From the NCBI GenBank assembly GCA_003567685.1, contig PWYW01000072.1, positions 1 through 46,266 of the forward strand: 46,266 bases of DNA. The letters run 5' to 3'. A model generated the notes under the pieces. The model saw nothing but the letters and a program-made list of their open reading frames with translations. It did no database searches and was not told the DNA's origin. Origin of the DNA: Gammaproteobacteria bacterium (lineage in GTDB: Bacteria; Pseudomonadota; Gammaproteobacteria; Xanthomonadales; Wenzhouxiangellaceae). Each line of letters opens with the position of its first letter. Within the stretch, counting starts at the first letter, position 1. Both the position numbers and the translations under genes were made by a program. Shown here in pieces: positions 33,275-43,400 of the stretch.

Positions 33275-33348
33275 GTCGCAAAGCAGCTAAGCAGCCAAGG
33301 GTTCTACCCTCAATTCTTCGCTGCTTCGTTGCTTTGCTGCTTCGCGAC
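33275..33348. repeat. Large imperfect inverted repeat in the pepA-holC gap
   Basis: The left part, GTCGCAAAGCAGCTAAGCAGC (starting at 33275), is mirrored by a reverse complement of the form GTCGCGAAGCAGCAAAGC ending at 33348. The repeated core is a GCAAAGCAGC heptamer-like unit. It lies in the 162 bp between the pepA stop and the holC start and could fold into a long hairpin in the transcript. The rest of the gap shows nothing I can name. Confidence 0.65.
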
Positions 33349-33389
33349 ATAGAGATTTTGCCTTCAGGCGGCTTACGCAATGCCTGGAA

Positions 33390-34889
33390 TCAGCCTGCGA
33401 TCGCGTTCCAGCCGCCGGCGTTGCTGACCAGCCATTCAACCAGCAGGCCAACCGGACGGCCCGAGGCGCTTTCGGCCTTGCCCCAGTTCCAGGCGCTGCC
33501 GGCGATGTCGATATGGGCCCAGCGCTGGCCGTCGGTGAAGCGCGACAGGAAGCAGCCCGCGGTGATGGAACCGGCCGGCATGCCGCCCAGGTTCTTCATG
33601 TCGGCAAACGGGGTTTCGATCTGGGCCTGGTACTCGTCCCACAGCGGCAAACGCCAGCCGCGATCGGCCGATTGCAGGCCGGCGGTCAGCAGTTCGTCGG
33701 CCAGCTCGTCGTCCTGGGTCATGATGCCCGAGGCGTGCGCGCCCAGCGCCACCACGCAGGCGCCGGTCAGCGTGGCAATGTCGACCATCTTGGCCGGCTT
33801 GACGTTCTGGCCGGTCCAGTACAAGGCGTCGGCCAGCACCATGCGGCCTTCGGCGTCGGTATTGTGCACCTCAATGGTCTTGCCGTTCATGGCGGTGATG
33901 ACATCGCCCGGGCGATAGGCCTTGCCGTCGGGCATGTTTTCCACGGCGGCCACCACGCCGTCCACGTTCATCGGCAGCTTCAGCCGGGCAATGGCTTCCA
34001 TGGTGCCGATGGTGGCTGCGGCACCACCCATGTCGAACTTCATCTGTTCCATCAGCTCGCGCGGCTTCAGGGAAATGCCGCCGGTGTCGAAGGTGATGCC
34101 CTTGCCGACCATTGCCAGCGGGGCTTCGCCATCCTTGCCGCCGCGCCAGCTCAGACGAACCAGATAGGAGGGGTTCTCACTGCCCACGCCGACGGCCAGC
34201 AAAGCGTTCATGCCCAGTTCGGTCATTTGCGCTTCGTCCAGAATTTCCACGCTCAGGCCGTCATGTTCGGCGGCCATCTGGCGTGCCGTTTCGGCCAGAT
34301 AGGCAGGGTTGCAGATGTTCGGCGGCGCGTCGGCCAGGTCGCGGCAGCGCTGGACGCCGGCGGCAATCGCTTCGGCCAACTTCAATTGATTGGCCACACC
34401 GTCAGCGTCGGCGAAACTCACCGTCTCGGTGGCCGGGGCATCGTGCGCCTTCGGGGTCTTGGTGGCGGTATAGATGTAGTCGGCATGGGTCAGGGCGATG
34501 CCAGCCTGGCGAACGCGCCAGGCGTGGTCGCAGTTTTTCACGTCGATGCAATCCAGCAGGCAGTGGGCAGATTTGGCCGGTGACTGGCGCAGCGCCTTGC
34601 CGGCAGCCTGAACGCCGCGAACGAAAGCCGGGCCGTCCAGTTTTTCGGCTTTGCCGAAGTTGACCACCAGTACACGCTTGGCAGCCACGCCGGGCAGGCC
34701 GTGCAGCATCAGGGTCTGACCGGCCTTTTTGGGCAGGTCGGCGCTGTCGGCCAGGCGGCTCAGGGCGCCGTCGCTGACGTTGTCGATCTCGGCAGCAGCA
34801 CCGCTCAAGCCGCCATCTTCAAGGATGCCGATGATCAGGCAGTCGGTGGGAATGGAGCTTGCAGCGATTTGCGAAGTAGTAAGTTGCAT
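33390..34889 (-). CDS. pepA: Leucyl aminopeptidase (cytosol aminopeptidase, M17)
   Basis: This 499-residue M17 peptidase removes N-terminal residues from peptides. In some gammaproteobacteria PepA also binds DNA in Xer recombination. Di-metal site residues are visible: Lys263 and Asp268 in VGKGITFDTGG, Asp286 in KFDMGGAA, and Asp345/Glu347 with catalytic Arg349 in NTDAEGRMVL. Lys275 matches the second catalytic lysine. ATG 34889 (MQLTTSQIAA) is chosen. The open frame extends upstream to 34973 but would run through the promoter-like palindrome. The gene is divergent from lptF and followed by holC and valS. xerD lies 3.6 kb away. Confidence 0.96.
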   Translation of the reverse strand: MQLTTSQIAASSIPTDCLIIGILEDGGLSGAAAEIDNVSDGALSRLADSADLPKKAGQTLMLHGLPGVAAKRVLVVNFGKAEKLDGPAFVRGVQAAGKALRQSPAKSAHCLLDCIDVKNCDHAWRVRQAGIALTHADYIYTATKTPKAHDAPATETVSFADADGVANQLKLAEAIAAGVQRCRDLADAPPNICNPAYLAETARQMAAEHDGLSVEILDEAQMTELGMNALLAVGVGSENPSYLVRLSWRGGKDGEAPLAMVGKGITFDTGGISLKPRELMEQMKFDMGGAAATIGTMEAIARLKLPMNVDGVVAAVENMPDGKAYRPGDVITAMNGKTIEVHNTDAEGRMVLADALYWTGQNVKPAKMVDIATLTGACVVALGAHASGIMTQDDELADELLTAGLQSADRGWRLPLWDEYQAQIETPFADMKNLGGMPAGSITAGCFLSRFTDGQRWAHIDIAGSAWNWGKAESASGRPVGLLVEWLVSNAGGWNAIAG

Positions 34890-34961
34890 GGTCTGTGTGT
34901 CCTGTCCGTTGCGATGACGAAAGGCAGCGGCGTTCGGTACGGAGTGCCGGACTCGCTGGCG

Positions 34962-34977
34962 ACAATGTTTCATTGTA
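34962..34977 (-). promoter_or_regulatory. Palindrome overlapping a -10-like hexamer upstream of pepA
   Basis: ACAATG-TTT-CATTGT (34962-34976) is a perfect 6-bp inverted repeat. On the minus strand TACAAT (34977-34972) is a good -10 hexamer, about 80 bp before the pepA start. An operator at the pepA promoter is plausible. The -35 match is poor. Confidence 0.4.
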
Positions 34978-35030
34978 ACCGCTGGCCCGGTGACAGGCTT
35001 GATGCCGCCGTGTCTGGCTGGGCTTGGCGG

Positions 35031-35036
35031 TATGAT
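35031..35036 (+). promoter_or_regulatory. TATGAT -10-like hexamer 6 bp before lptF
   Basis: TATGAT ends only 6 bp before the lptF ATG, and no purine-rich ribosome-binding site lies between them. If it is used, the transcript would start at or beside the start codon. No good -35 was seen. Confidence 0.35.
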
Positions 35037-35042
35037 CGCCTC

Positions 35043-36113
35043 ATGTCGATCCTGCAGCGTTATCTTTTTCGCGAAAGCCTGGCGGCCAGCCTGATGAGCC
35101 TGGCCGTCTTTGTGGGTGTCATTCTGGCGCTGTTCATGGCTGAATTACTGGGTGATGCGGCCCAGGGGCAATTGCCTGCGGCCAGTGTGCTGGCGCTGTT
35201 GCTGCTGCGTTTGCCCGAGGCCATGCTTCTGGTCGGCCCCCTGGCGTTGATGACGGGTTTGCTGCTGGCTTTTGGCCGCTTGGGCGAGCAAAGCGAGTTG
35301 GTCGTGATTCGGTCGGCTGGCAGCCGTTATCGTCAGACCTTGTTGCCGGTGTTGGGCCTGGCCGGTTTTTGGTCGGCATTCCTGTTGTTGGTGGCGGGTT
35401 GGCTGGCGCCCGCCGCCATCGAGCGTACCGGGCAACTGATGGCCGACGCCGCCCGTTACGCGCTGGTGGCCGGATTGCAGCCCGGACAGTTCGAGAGTTT
35501 CGAGCAGGGACGGCTTGTCGTTTATGTAGGTGCCATTGATCGGGCGGACGGCAGCCTGCGTGATGTGTTCGTTCAGCATGGCGATCCCGATCGCCCAGAA
35601 GTGCTGACGGCCGCTCGCGGACGATTGTGGACCGATGCCGACAGTGATGAGCGTTACCTGTCGCTTCTGGACGGCATACAGGTTCAGCATTCCGCCGGCC
35701 TTGAGGACGTGGGCCGGCGAGAGATTCGATTTGCGCGTAACGATATTCGCTTGCCCGTGCCGGTGGTCAGCGGCGGCAGCGAGGGCGAGTTGATGATGAC
35801 TTTGCCTGAGCTCCGCCAGCAGGAAGGCCCGGCCGCCTATCGCGAGTGGCACTGGCGTTTGGCCGCTCCAGTCGCCGCATTGGTGCTGGCCGTGCTGGCT
35901 TTGCCCTTGTCCAACCGCTTGCCGCGCCAGGGACGTTTCGGGCCAATCGTTCTCGCCCTGGGTATCTACCTGATCTACACCAATGCCGTGCATGGGGGAC
36001 TGGTCATCATTGAGCAGCGCGGAGTCGCTGCTGGCTCCGGACTGTGGCCATTGCATTTGGGTTTGGGCGTTCTCGCCCTGGCCATGACCTGGCGCCAGGC
36101 TCGGCGATGGTGA
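35043..36113 (+). CDS. lptF: LPS export system permease LptF
   Basis: This 356-residue protein is one of the two permeases of LptB2FG, the inner-membrane ABC machine that lifts LPS onto the periplasmic bridge. The YjgP/YjgQ plan is visible: three TM helices in the first ~110 residues (LQRYLFRESLAASLMSLAVF at the start), a periplasmic beta-jellyroll (~120-260) and three TM helices at the end. LRLPEAMLLVGPLALMTGLLLAFGRLGEQSELVVIRSAG is the usual coupling-helix region. ATG 35043 is chosen. A longer open frame to 34701 would overlap pepA. The stop overlaps lptG by 7 bp, and divergence from pepA is the enterobacterial arrangement. Confidence 0.95.
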   Translation: MSILQRYLFRESLAASLMSLAVFVGVILALFMAELLGDAAQGQLPAASVLALLLLRLPEAMLLVGPLALMTGLLLAFGRLGEQSELVVIRSAGSRYRQTLLPVLGLAGFWSAFLLLVAGWLAPAAIERTGQLMADAARYALVAGLQPGQFESFEQGRLVVYVGAIDRADGSLRDVFVQHGDPDRPEVLTAARGRLWTDADSDERYLSLLDGIQVQHSAGLEDVGRREIRFARNDIRLPVPVVSGGSEGELMMTLPELRQQEGPAAYREWHWRLAAPVAALVLAVLALPLSNRLPRQGRFGPIVLALGIYLIYTNAVHGGLVIIEQRGVAAGSGLWPLHLGLGVLALAMTWRQARRW

Positions 36114-37198
36114 CCGCGGTGGGCTGGTTGCTGACTCGTTACCTGGCCGCCCGCGTATTGCTGGGAATCGCCTTGGTCAGCGCGCTGTTGCTTGGGCTGT
36201 TTACGCTTGTGGAGTTGATTCGTGAAGCGCGCTCGCTGACCGGTGACTACGGCCCCTTGTCAATGCTGGTCTACTTGTTGCAGACCACGCCCAGGCGGCT
36301 TTACGACATTTTCCCTTTCAGCGCGCTTATCGGCACCCTGATCGGCCTGAGTGGGTTGGCCAGCGGCAACGAGTTGGTCGCCATGCGCAGCGCCGGCTTT
36401 GATCGCGGGCGCATCATGATGCGGGCACTGGCAGCGGTGTTGCTTTGCTTGCTGGTGCTGATGCTGGTGGCCGAGTGGTTGATCCCTGACCTGGAAGCCC
36501 AGGCAAGAAGCCAGCGTGAGCAGGCGCGGACCGGCCAGGTGCAGTTGCGCGAACGTGGTGCGCTCTGGCTAAGGGATGGTGAACATGTGCTGCGCATTGG
36601 CCAGGCAGCCTGGGATAGTGAAGATACCCTGGCATTCGCTGATGTGACGGTATATTCCATGGCCGCCGGCATGCAAACCGAAACGATTCGCTTTGCCCGG
36701 AGCGCACGCCATGATGGCGACCGGTGGATATTGCTGGAGGCACGTCGAGTTGGCGTGGGTGAGGCTGCAGCAGTTCAAGAGGCGACGATGGCGTCCACCG
36801 AACAACTGGCCTCGGGGTTGAGTCCGGATCTCTTCGCTGCAACCGTCAGCCGGCCGCGATTGTTGTCGCTGGCCGACCTTCGTGCCATGACGGTCTTTCT
36901 TCAGGAAAACAATCTCGACGCCGAGCGCTATATCCAGGCCTTCTGGACACGGATTTACTTTCCCATCAATGTGTTGGCCATGGTGTTGATCGGCTTGCCA
37001 TTTGTATTTCGCGATGCTCGCGGTGGACAACGGGGGTTATCCCTGTTTGCCGGAGTTGGTCTTGGGATGGGGTACTTCGTATTGATTCGTGTCTCGCAAG
37101 GCGTTGCCGTTCTGCTGCCGCTGCCAATGGGCATCACGGCGTTGCTGCCTGCCTTGCTTATCCTGGTGATTGCGGTTGTGTTGATTCGGCGTCTTTAG
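36107..37198 (+). CDS. lptG: LPS export system permease LptG
   Basis: This 363-residue partner of LptF has the same six-TM and jellyroll plan. The first helix is LLTRYLAARVLLGIALVSALLLGLF. The conserved coupling region is TPRRLYDIFPFSALIGTLIGLSGLASGNELVAMRSAG. The periplasmic domain carries the LREAGALW-like strand (QLRERGALWLRDG), and the last helices end in GITALLPALLILVIAVVLIRRL. ATG 36107 overlaps the lptF stop, implying translational coupling and equal expression. LptB, LptC and LptA are not in the window. It ends 22 bp before the convergent RDD gene, with no obvious terminator between. Confidence 0.95.
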   Translation: MVTAVGWLLTRYLAARVLLGIALVSALLLGLFTLVELIREARSLTGDYGPLSMLVYLLQTTPRRLYDIFPFSALIGTLIGLSGLASGNELVAMRSAGFDRGRIMMRALAAVLLCLLVLMLVAEWLIPDLEAQARSQREQARTGQVQLRERGALWLRDGEHVLRIGQAAWDSEDTLAFADVTVYSMAAGMQTETIRFARSARHDGDRWILLEARRVGVGEAAAVQEATMASTEQLASGLSPDLFAATVSRPRLLSLADLRAMTVFLQENNLDAERYIQAFWTRIYFPINVLAMVLIGLPFVFRDARGGQRGLSLFAGVGLGMGYFVLIRVSQGVAVLLPLPMGITALLPALLILVIAVVLIRRL

Positions 37199-37220
37199 TT
37201 GGCCACTTGCCAGCTACTGG

Positions 37221-37655
37221 TCATGGCTTTTTGACAGGTTTGGGCAAAACGACCAGGCGAGTGCCGGAAGCCAGGTCATGCCAGCACGATTTGTCATGAC
37301 GAAAAACTGCCCACCAGTATCCCAGTCCCGCTGGCAGCCACGCTATCGTCGCCACGGCGAAGCGCACCACGGTACTAAGCCAGTCAATGGGTTGCGTCGA
37401 GCCCTCGATGCCGATGCGCCAGGCTTTCATCCCCAGGGTCTGACCGCCGCGCCAACAGATTGCAAAATAGCCCCATGCCACCACCAGCAGATAAAGCTGG
37501 AAAGCGACGTTGATGACTTCGCTGCCAGCGGGTATCACGATGATCAGGGTGGCCATCATCAAAACCCCAACCAGTAACAGGCCATCGTAAAGAATGGCAG
37601 CAAAACGGCGGGCAAGGCCGCAGGGCGGAAGGGCAGGCGTCGTGTTCGCTTTCAT
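37221..37655 (-). CDS. RDD family membrane protein
   Basis: This 144-residue inner-membrane protein is recognised by its opening LARRFAAILYDGLLLVGVLM (Arg and Asp of the RDD signature), a middle helix (FQLYLLVVAWGYFAICW) with RGGQTLGMKAWRIGI, and the final HDLASGTRLVVL. Three or four TM helices are expected. RDD proteins have no settled function. Some have been linked to ion transport. It is convergent to lptG, with its 5' end facing the promoter region of the histone-like gene. The 252 bp at 37656-37907 contain no other gene and no convincing promoter. Confidence 0.85.
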   Translation of the reverse strand: MKANTTPALPPCGLARRFAAILYDGLLLVGVLMMATLIIVIPAGSEVINVAFQLYLLVVAWGYFAICWRGGQTLGMKAWRIGIEGSTQPIDWLSTVVRFAVATIAWLPAGLGYWWAVFRHDKSCWHDLASGTRLVVLPKPVKKP

Positions 37656-37907
37656 TCCGTTATTTTAAGTGATGGTCATGATGACGTTGATCAATAATCG
37701 ATGCTAAACAAACCAGGCCTTTGCTTGCCGGCACGCTTTCAGTTCTGGTATTGTTCAAAGCGGTAAGAATCGTGCCTGCAGAAACAATGGATCCAACCCT
37801 CGCAGGCAGGGAAAGTTGAAGGGTATTTTCGATGAGCGTCGGTTTGCGCTGGCAGTACGCAATTAACGATCACGTTTCACCAAAGACCAAAGCGGGAGCT
37901 TAGAGTC

Positions 37908-38516
<609 letters not shown>

Positions 38517-38533
38517 ATGCCTGCCAAGGCTCG

Positions 38534-39433
38534 ATGACGCAGTCTCGCCAACCGTCCGCCGCAGCAAGGCGGACGGTTGATCATTTCATCGATGCCCTCT
38601 GGGCGGAGCGAGGGCTTCGCCCAGCCTCTCTGAAAGCTTATCGTGAAGACCTGCTCAATCTGGCCCGCTATGACACCGCCGAACTGAATGATCGGCAACG
38701 TGATCAGGTGCTGAGTTTTTTATCCTGGCGTCTGAAACAGGGCGCTGCGGTGGCCAGTGTAACTCGAGCATTGTCTACGTTTCGCCAGTTTTACGCTTGG
38801 CTAGTGCGCACGGGCCAGCGGGATGACAATCCGATGGCTGATATCGAATCGCCTCGTCGCGGGCATTCCTTGCCGGGGGTGTTGTCCATGAACCAGGTCG
38901 ACGCGTTATTGGCGGCACCTGACGTCTCTACCCCCCTCGGTGTGCGTGATCGAGCGATGCTGGAGACCTTGTATGCGGGAGGGCTACGGGTAAGCGAGTT
39001 AACCAGCCTGGAATTGTCGGCCTTGAGTCTTGACCGAGGTCTGGTCCGTGTGTCGGGTAAAGGCGGCAAAGAGCGCCTCGTGCCACTGGGCGAGCAGGCC
39101 GTCGAGTGGTTGGGCCGCTATTTGCGAGGGGCTAGACCGGTCAAAAGTGGAACCGAGCCGCGCATTTTTCTCTCGCGAACGGGACGGCCGCTGACTCGTG
39201 AAGCCGTATGGCAACGCATTCGTCTGCAGGCAACCACAGCGGGGATTGAGCAGCGGGTCTACCCTCATCTGCTGCGGCATTCCTTCGCAACGCATTTGCT
39301 CGATCATGGTGCCGACCTTCGTGTGGTGCAGCTTCTTCTCGGGCATTCCGATCTCGGAACCACGCAAATCTACACCCACGTCTCCCGCGCGCGGCTGGGC
39401 GAGCTTTATCGGCGTCATCATCCGCGGGGCTGA
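38534..39433 (+). CDS. xerD: Site-specific tyrosine recombinase XerD
   Basis: This 299-residue recombinase acts with XerC at dif to resolve chromosome dimers under FtsK control. The N-terminal SAM-like core-binding domain spans ~12-100. The catalytic domain has all expected residues: Arg152 (GLRVSEL), Lys176 (SGKGGKERLVP), His245 and Arg248 (PHLLRHSFATHLL), His271 (LGHSDLGTT) and nucleophile Tyr280 (QIYTHVS). XerD rather than XerC is favoured by its close resemblance to XerD in these motifs and by dsbC immediately downstream, the gene order in E. coli and relatives. An integrase of a mobile element is unlikely, as no other phage or integron genes are near. Confidence 0.93.
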   Translation: MTQSRQPSAAARRTVDHFIDALWAERGLRPASLKAYREDLLNLARYDTAELNDRQRDQVLSFLSWRLKQGAAVASVTRALSTFRQFYAWLVRTGQRDDNPMADIESPRRGHSLPGVLSMNQVDALLAAPDVSTPLGVRDRAMLETLYAGGLRVSELTSLELSALSLDRGLVRVSGKGGKERLVPLGEQAVEWLGRYLRGARPVKSGTEPRIFLSRTGRPLTREAVWQRIRLQATTAGIEQRVYPHLLRHSFATHLLDHGADLRVVQLLLGHSDLGTTQIYTHVSRARLGELYRRHHPRG

Positions 39434-39584
39434 AAATCTTCGCGGTTGGATGCCTTACAATCAGGGAACCTTGTGGCTTCGTCGAGACTCTGATGATTGC
39501 TCGTCAGGTACCGTCTCCCTGCAGTCTGGGGTCGGGCCAAGCCCGGCGGATGTCCATGAAATCGTGTTTTCCAAGGAGTGATCA

Positions 39585-40325
39585 ATGAGTTTCAAGTCTT
39601 TCAAACTGGCTGTCGGGCTTTCGGTATCAAGCCTTCTGGTAGCTGGTGCTGCCGTGGCTTCGGATTACCAGGCTATCGAAGATCGTCTGGCCGGGCTGCT
39701 GCAGGACACCAGTCAGGTTGTCATTTCGGAGACGCCAGTGGCCGGACTGGTTCAAGTTCGTATTGGAGGCGACATTGTCTACCTGAGCGACGATGGCCGC
39801 TATCTGCTTCAGGGCAACATCGTCGACATGGATACCCAGGTCAACCTTACCGATGCCGCCTTGTCGGATGTTCGCAAGGAACAGCTTGCCGCGCTGGACG
39901 CCGAACAATTCGTTACCTTCGGCAACAGCGACTCTGAATTCGAGGTTTTGGTGTTCACGGATCCAGATTGTGGGTTCTGCCGCCGTATGCATGACCAGAT
40001 GGATGGCTACCAGGAAGCCGGGATCACGGTTCATTACGTGGCCTACCCGAGAGCGGGTGTGGGGTCACCGACTTATGACAAGCTGGTCTCGGTCTGGTGC
40101 GCCGAAGATCGTAACGGCGCCATGGACATCGCCAAGGAAGGCCGCACACCGCCGCGGGCCACCTGTGATAACCCGGTGACCGAGCAGTTCCAGCTGGGGC
40201 AAGCCATGGGTGTCACCGGCACGCCCTCCATCATGACGTTCGACGGCGACATCATTCCGGGTTACGTGCCGCCTGAGCAGCTTCGTGAGCGCCTCAAAAC
40301 CCTGGCGGCTCGCAACGGGCAGTAA
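39585..40325 (+). CDS. dsbC: Thiol:disulfide interchange protein DsbC
   Basis: This 246-residue periplasmic isomerase reshuffles wrong disulfides and is kept reduced by DsbD. It has a signal peptide (LAVGLSVSSLLVAGAAVA, cleavage near residue 26), an N-terminal dimerisation domain (~27-85, GGDIVYLSDDGRYLLQGNIVD) and a thioredoxin-like domain. The active site is CGFC at 129-132 (FTDPDCGFCRRMH), where many homologues have CGYC. The cis-Pro loop reads GVTGTPSI. A second Cys pair is visible in VWCAED and ATCDNP. AAGGAGTG lies 5 bp before ATG 39585. xerD ends 151 bp upstream, and that gap shows no other gene. Confidence 0.95.
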   Translation: MSFKSFKLAVGLSVSSLLVAGAAVASDYQAIEDRLAGLLQDTSQVVISETPVAGLVQVRIGGDIVYLSDDGRYLLQGNIVDMDTQVNLTDAALSDVRKEQLAALDAEQFVTFGNSDSEFEVLVFTDPDCGFCRRMHDQMDGYQEAGITVHYVAYPRAGVGSPTYDKLVSVWCAEDRNGAMDIAKEGRTPPRATCDNPVTEQFQLGQAMGVTGTPSIMTFDGDIIPGYVPPEQLRERLKTLAARNGQ

Positions 40326-40351
40326 CAAGCGCGGCAAACCACTGACCGCCT

Positions 40352-40379
40352 GGCCCGTCCGGCATCAGTCGGGCGGGCC
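40352..40379 (+). terminator. GC-rich hairpin after dsbC, possible terminator
   Basis: GGCCCGTCCG (40352-40361) can pair with CGGGCGGGCC (40370-40379) over 10 bp, one pair being G-U, around an 8-nt loop. No T-run follows, so Rho-independent termination would be inefficient. Confidence 0.45.
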
Positions 40380-40387
40380 TACTCGCT

Positions 40388-40417
40388 TATAATGGGCGCG
40401 CCGGCCACAGGGCCGGC
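40388..40417 (+). promoter_or_regulatory. TATAAT -10 hexamer followed by a leader hairpin, purL
   Basis: TATAAT at 40388-40393 is a perfect -10. Seven bases later begins GCCGGCC-ACAG-GGCCGGC (40400-40417), a perfect 7-bp hairpin that would sit at or next to the 5' end of the purL message. No clear -35 was seen. The chosen purL start lies 74 bp further on. Confidence 0.45.
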
Positions 40418-40491
40418 TCGCGATGGGTTCGTTTCACTCAGGCCGTGCAGCCCGTCATCAATCCATGATTCTGCCAAAGGGCGCCTCGACC

Positions 40492-43400
40492 ATGCTCCTG
40501 CTCGGGAAACCTTCCCTCCCTGATTTTCGTCGTCAGCAACTGGCCAGCCAGCTGGGTGAACACATCGGCCAGCCGGTCGCCCTGTCGGCCCGCGACGTGA
40601 TTCTGATCGACAGTCCCCGGTCGCCGGATGACCGCCAGCTTGAACGGCTGAGTGCACTGCTGTCGGCCGAGCCTTGGCAACAAACAGATGCACCGGCCGG
40701 AGCCCTGCTGGTACTGCCACGCCCCGGCTCGCGCACGCCCTGGGCCAGCAAGGCCGGCGATATTCTCAAACACTGCGGCCTGGGCGACTTTGCCCGCGTC
40801 GAGCGTGCCATGCTGCTGGTCATTGATCCTGCGCCTGGCGCGTCCATGGATTCCTCGGCGCTGAACCTGCTGCATGACCGCATGACCCAGGTGATTCAGC
40901 CGGCCGAGGCCAGCCTGGCGGCCTGGTTTGCAGCACCGGATGCGGGCCCGCTGGACATCATTGAGCTGGGTGATGCCCCGCTGGCGCAACTCACCGAGGC
41001 CAACCAGCGCATGGGCCTGGCCCTGAGCGAGGGCGAAGTCGATTACCTGGCCGATGCCTATGGCCAGATGGGTCGTTCGCCGACGGATGCCGAGCTGATG
41101 ATGTTTGCCCAGGCCAACTCCGAGCATTGCCGCCACAAGATCTTCAACGCCAGCTGGACGCTGGACGGCCAGCCGCTCGACGGCTCGCTGTTCGGATCGA
41201 TCAAGAAAACCCATGCCGCCACGCCCCAGGGTACCGTGGTGGCCTACCACGACAATGCCGCCATCATTGATGGGTTCGACGGCCAGTTCCTGCTGACCAC
41301 CCCCGACCAGCCGGCCTATCGCCTGGCGCCGGGCCGGGGGAATATCCAGATCAAGGTGGAAACGCACAACCATCCGACCGCCATTTCGCCCGACCCGGGT
41401 GCCGCCACCGGCGCCGGTGGCGAAATCCGCGACGAGGCGGCTACCGGTCGTGGCGCACGCCCGGTGGCTGCATTGACCGGCTTTTCGGTATCGGATTTGC
41501 GCATCCCCGGTCGGCCGATGCCGTGGGAAACCACGCCACCGTCGCCGGATCGGCTGGCTTCGGCCTTCGACATCATGATCGAAGGGCCGATTGGCGCGGC
41601 CCGTTTCAACAATGAATTCGGCCGGCCGGCGCTGTTGGGCTATTTCCGCAGCTGGAGCCGGGCCATCGGCGGTCGGCTGTGGGGCTACCACAAGCCCATC
41701 ATGATCGCTGGCGGCAGCGGCATGATTGCCGGCAGCCAGACCGACAAGAAGCCGCTTTCGCCCGGTGACCGCATCATCGTGCTGGGTGGCCCGGCCATGC
41801 TGATTGGCCTGGGCGGCGGTGCGGCGTCATCCATGGCCTCGGGCCAGTCGGATGAAGACCTCGATTACGCCTCGGTCCAGCGCGGCAACCCCGAAATGCA
41901 GCGTCGCTGCCAGGAAGTGATCGATCGCTGCTGGTCGCGCGGTGACGCCAACCCGATCAAGTCGATTCACGACGTGGGCGCCGGTGGTTTGTCGAACGCG
42001 TTGCCCGAGCTGCTGCACGACGGCGGCGTTGGCGGGCGCCTGGACCTGCGCGCCATCCCCAGTGCCGACGCCAGCCTCTCGCCCATGGCCATCTGGTGCA
42101 ACGAGGCCCAGGAGCGCTATGTGCTGGCACTGGCGCCCGACGACGTTGCCGCGTTTGGCGAGCTGTGCCAGCGCGAACGTTGCCCCTGGGCCGACCTGGG
42201 CCCGGCCACCGACGATGGGCGCTTGCTCGTGGAAGACGCCCTGAGCGGCCAGCCGGTGGTCGACATGCCGCTGGAAACCCTGCTGGGCCGCCCGCCCAGC
42301 ATGCACCGCGACGCCACCACCCAGGCCGTATCGGCTGACGATGCCGGTCTGGGCGGCGTGGCGCTGGATGAGGCGGTCGACCGGGTGCTGGCACTGCCCA
42401 CCGTGGCCAGCAAGCAGTTTCTGATCACCATTGGCGATCGCAGCGTTGGCGGCCTGACCGCGCGCGACCAGATGGTCGGGCCCTACCAGGTGCCGGTGAC
42501 CGACTGCGCCATTACCCTGAGCGATTACGAGCAGTTCAGCGGCAGCGCCATGGCAATGGGCGAGCGCACGCCCCTGGCCGTGCACGACCCGGCCGCGGCT
42601 TCGCGCATGGCGGTGGCCGAAGCCTTGACCAATCTTGCCGGTACCGCCGTTCGAAGCCTGGATTCGGTAAAGCTGTCGGCCAACTGGATGGCGGCCGCCG
42701 GCGCCGAGGGCCAGGATGCCGCGCTGCGCGCTGCCGTCGAAGCGGTCAGCCAGTTCAGCCGCGAGCTGGACCTGGCCATTCCGGTGGGCAAGGACTCGCT
42801 GTCAATGCAGACGGTGTGGCAGCAAAACGGTGAAAGCACCCGCATGATCGCGCCGGTGTCGCTGGTGATTACCGCCTTCGCCCCGGTGCCTGATGTGCGC
42901 CGGCACGTCACGCCGATGCTGGATCGCGAGTCCACCGACAGCCGCCTGTTGCTGCTGCACTTCGGCCAGCAGCGGCTGGGGGGGTCGGCACTGGCGCAAA
43001 CGCTGGACCGTGAACTGGGTGCCGTGCCGGACGTGGAGTCGGCGATCGGCCTCAAAGCGCTGTTCCAGGTTGTCCAGACGGCGGTGGCCGACGGGCGCAT
43101 CCTGGCCTGCCACGATCGTAGCGACGGCGGCCTGTTCGTTACCGCGCTGGAAATGGCGCTGGCCGGTCACTGCGGACTGTCGCTGACGCTGGATGACGAC
43201 GGCGATGCGCTGCTCAAAACCCTGTTCAACGAAGAAATCGGGCTGCTGGTCCAAGTGGATGCTGCCCACTTGAGCACCCTCCAGGCTGAACTGGCCGAGC
43301 AGGTGCCGGGCCTGGTGGTCGAGGCGGTCGGCCAGATCGAGCCGCAGCCGCACTTCAGTGTTCATGCCAAGGGAGAATGTCGCTTCGAACGTCCGATGGC

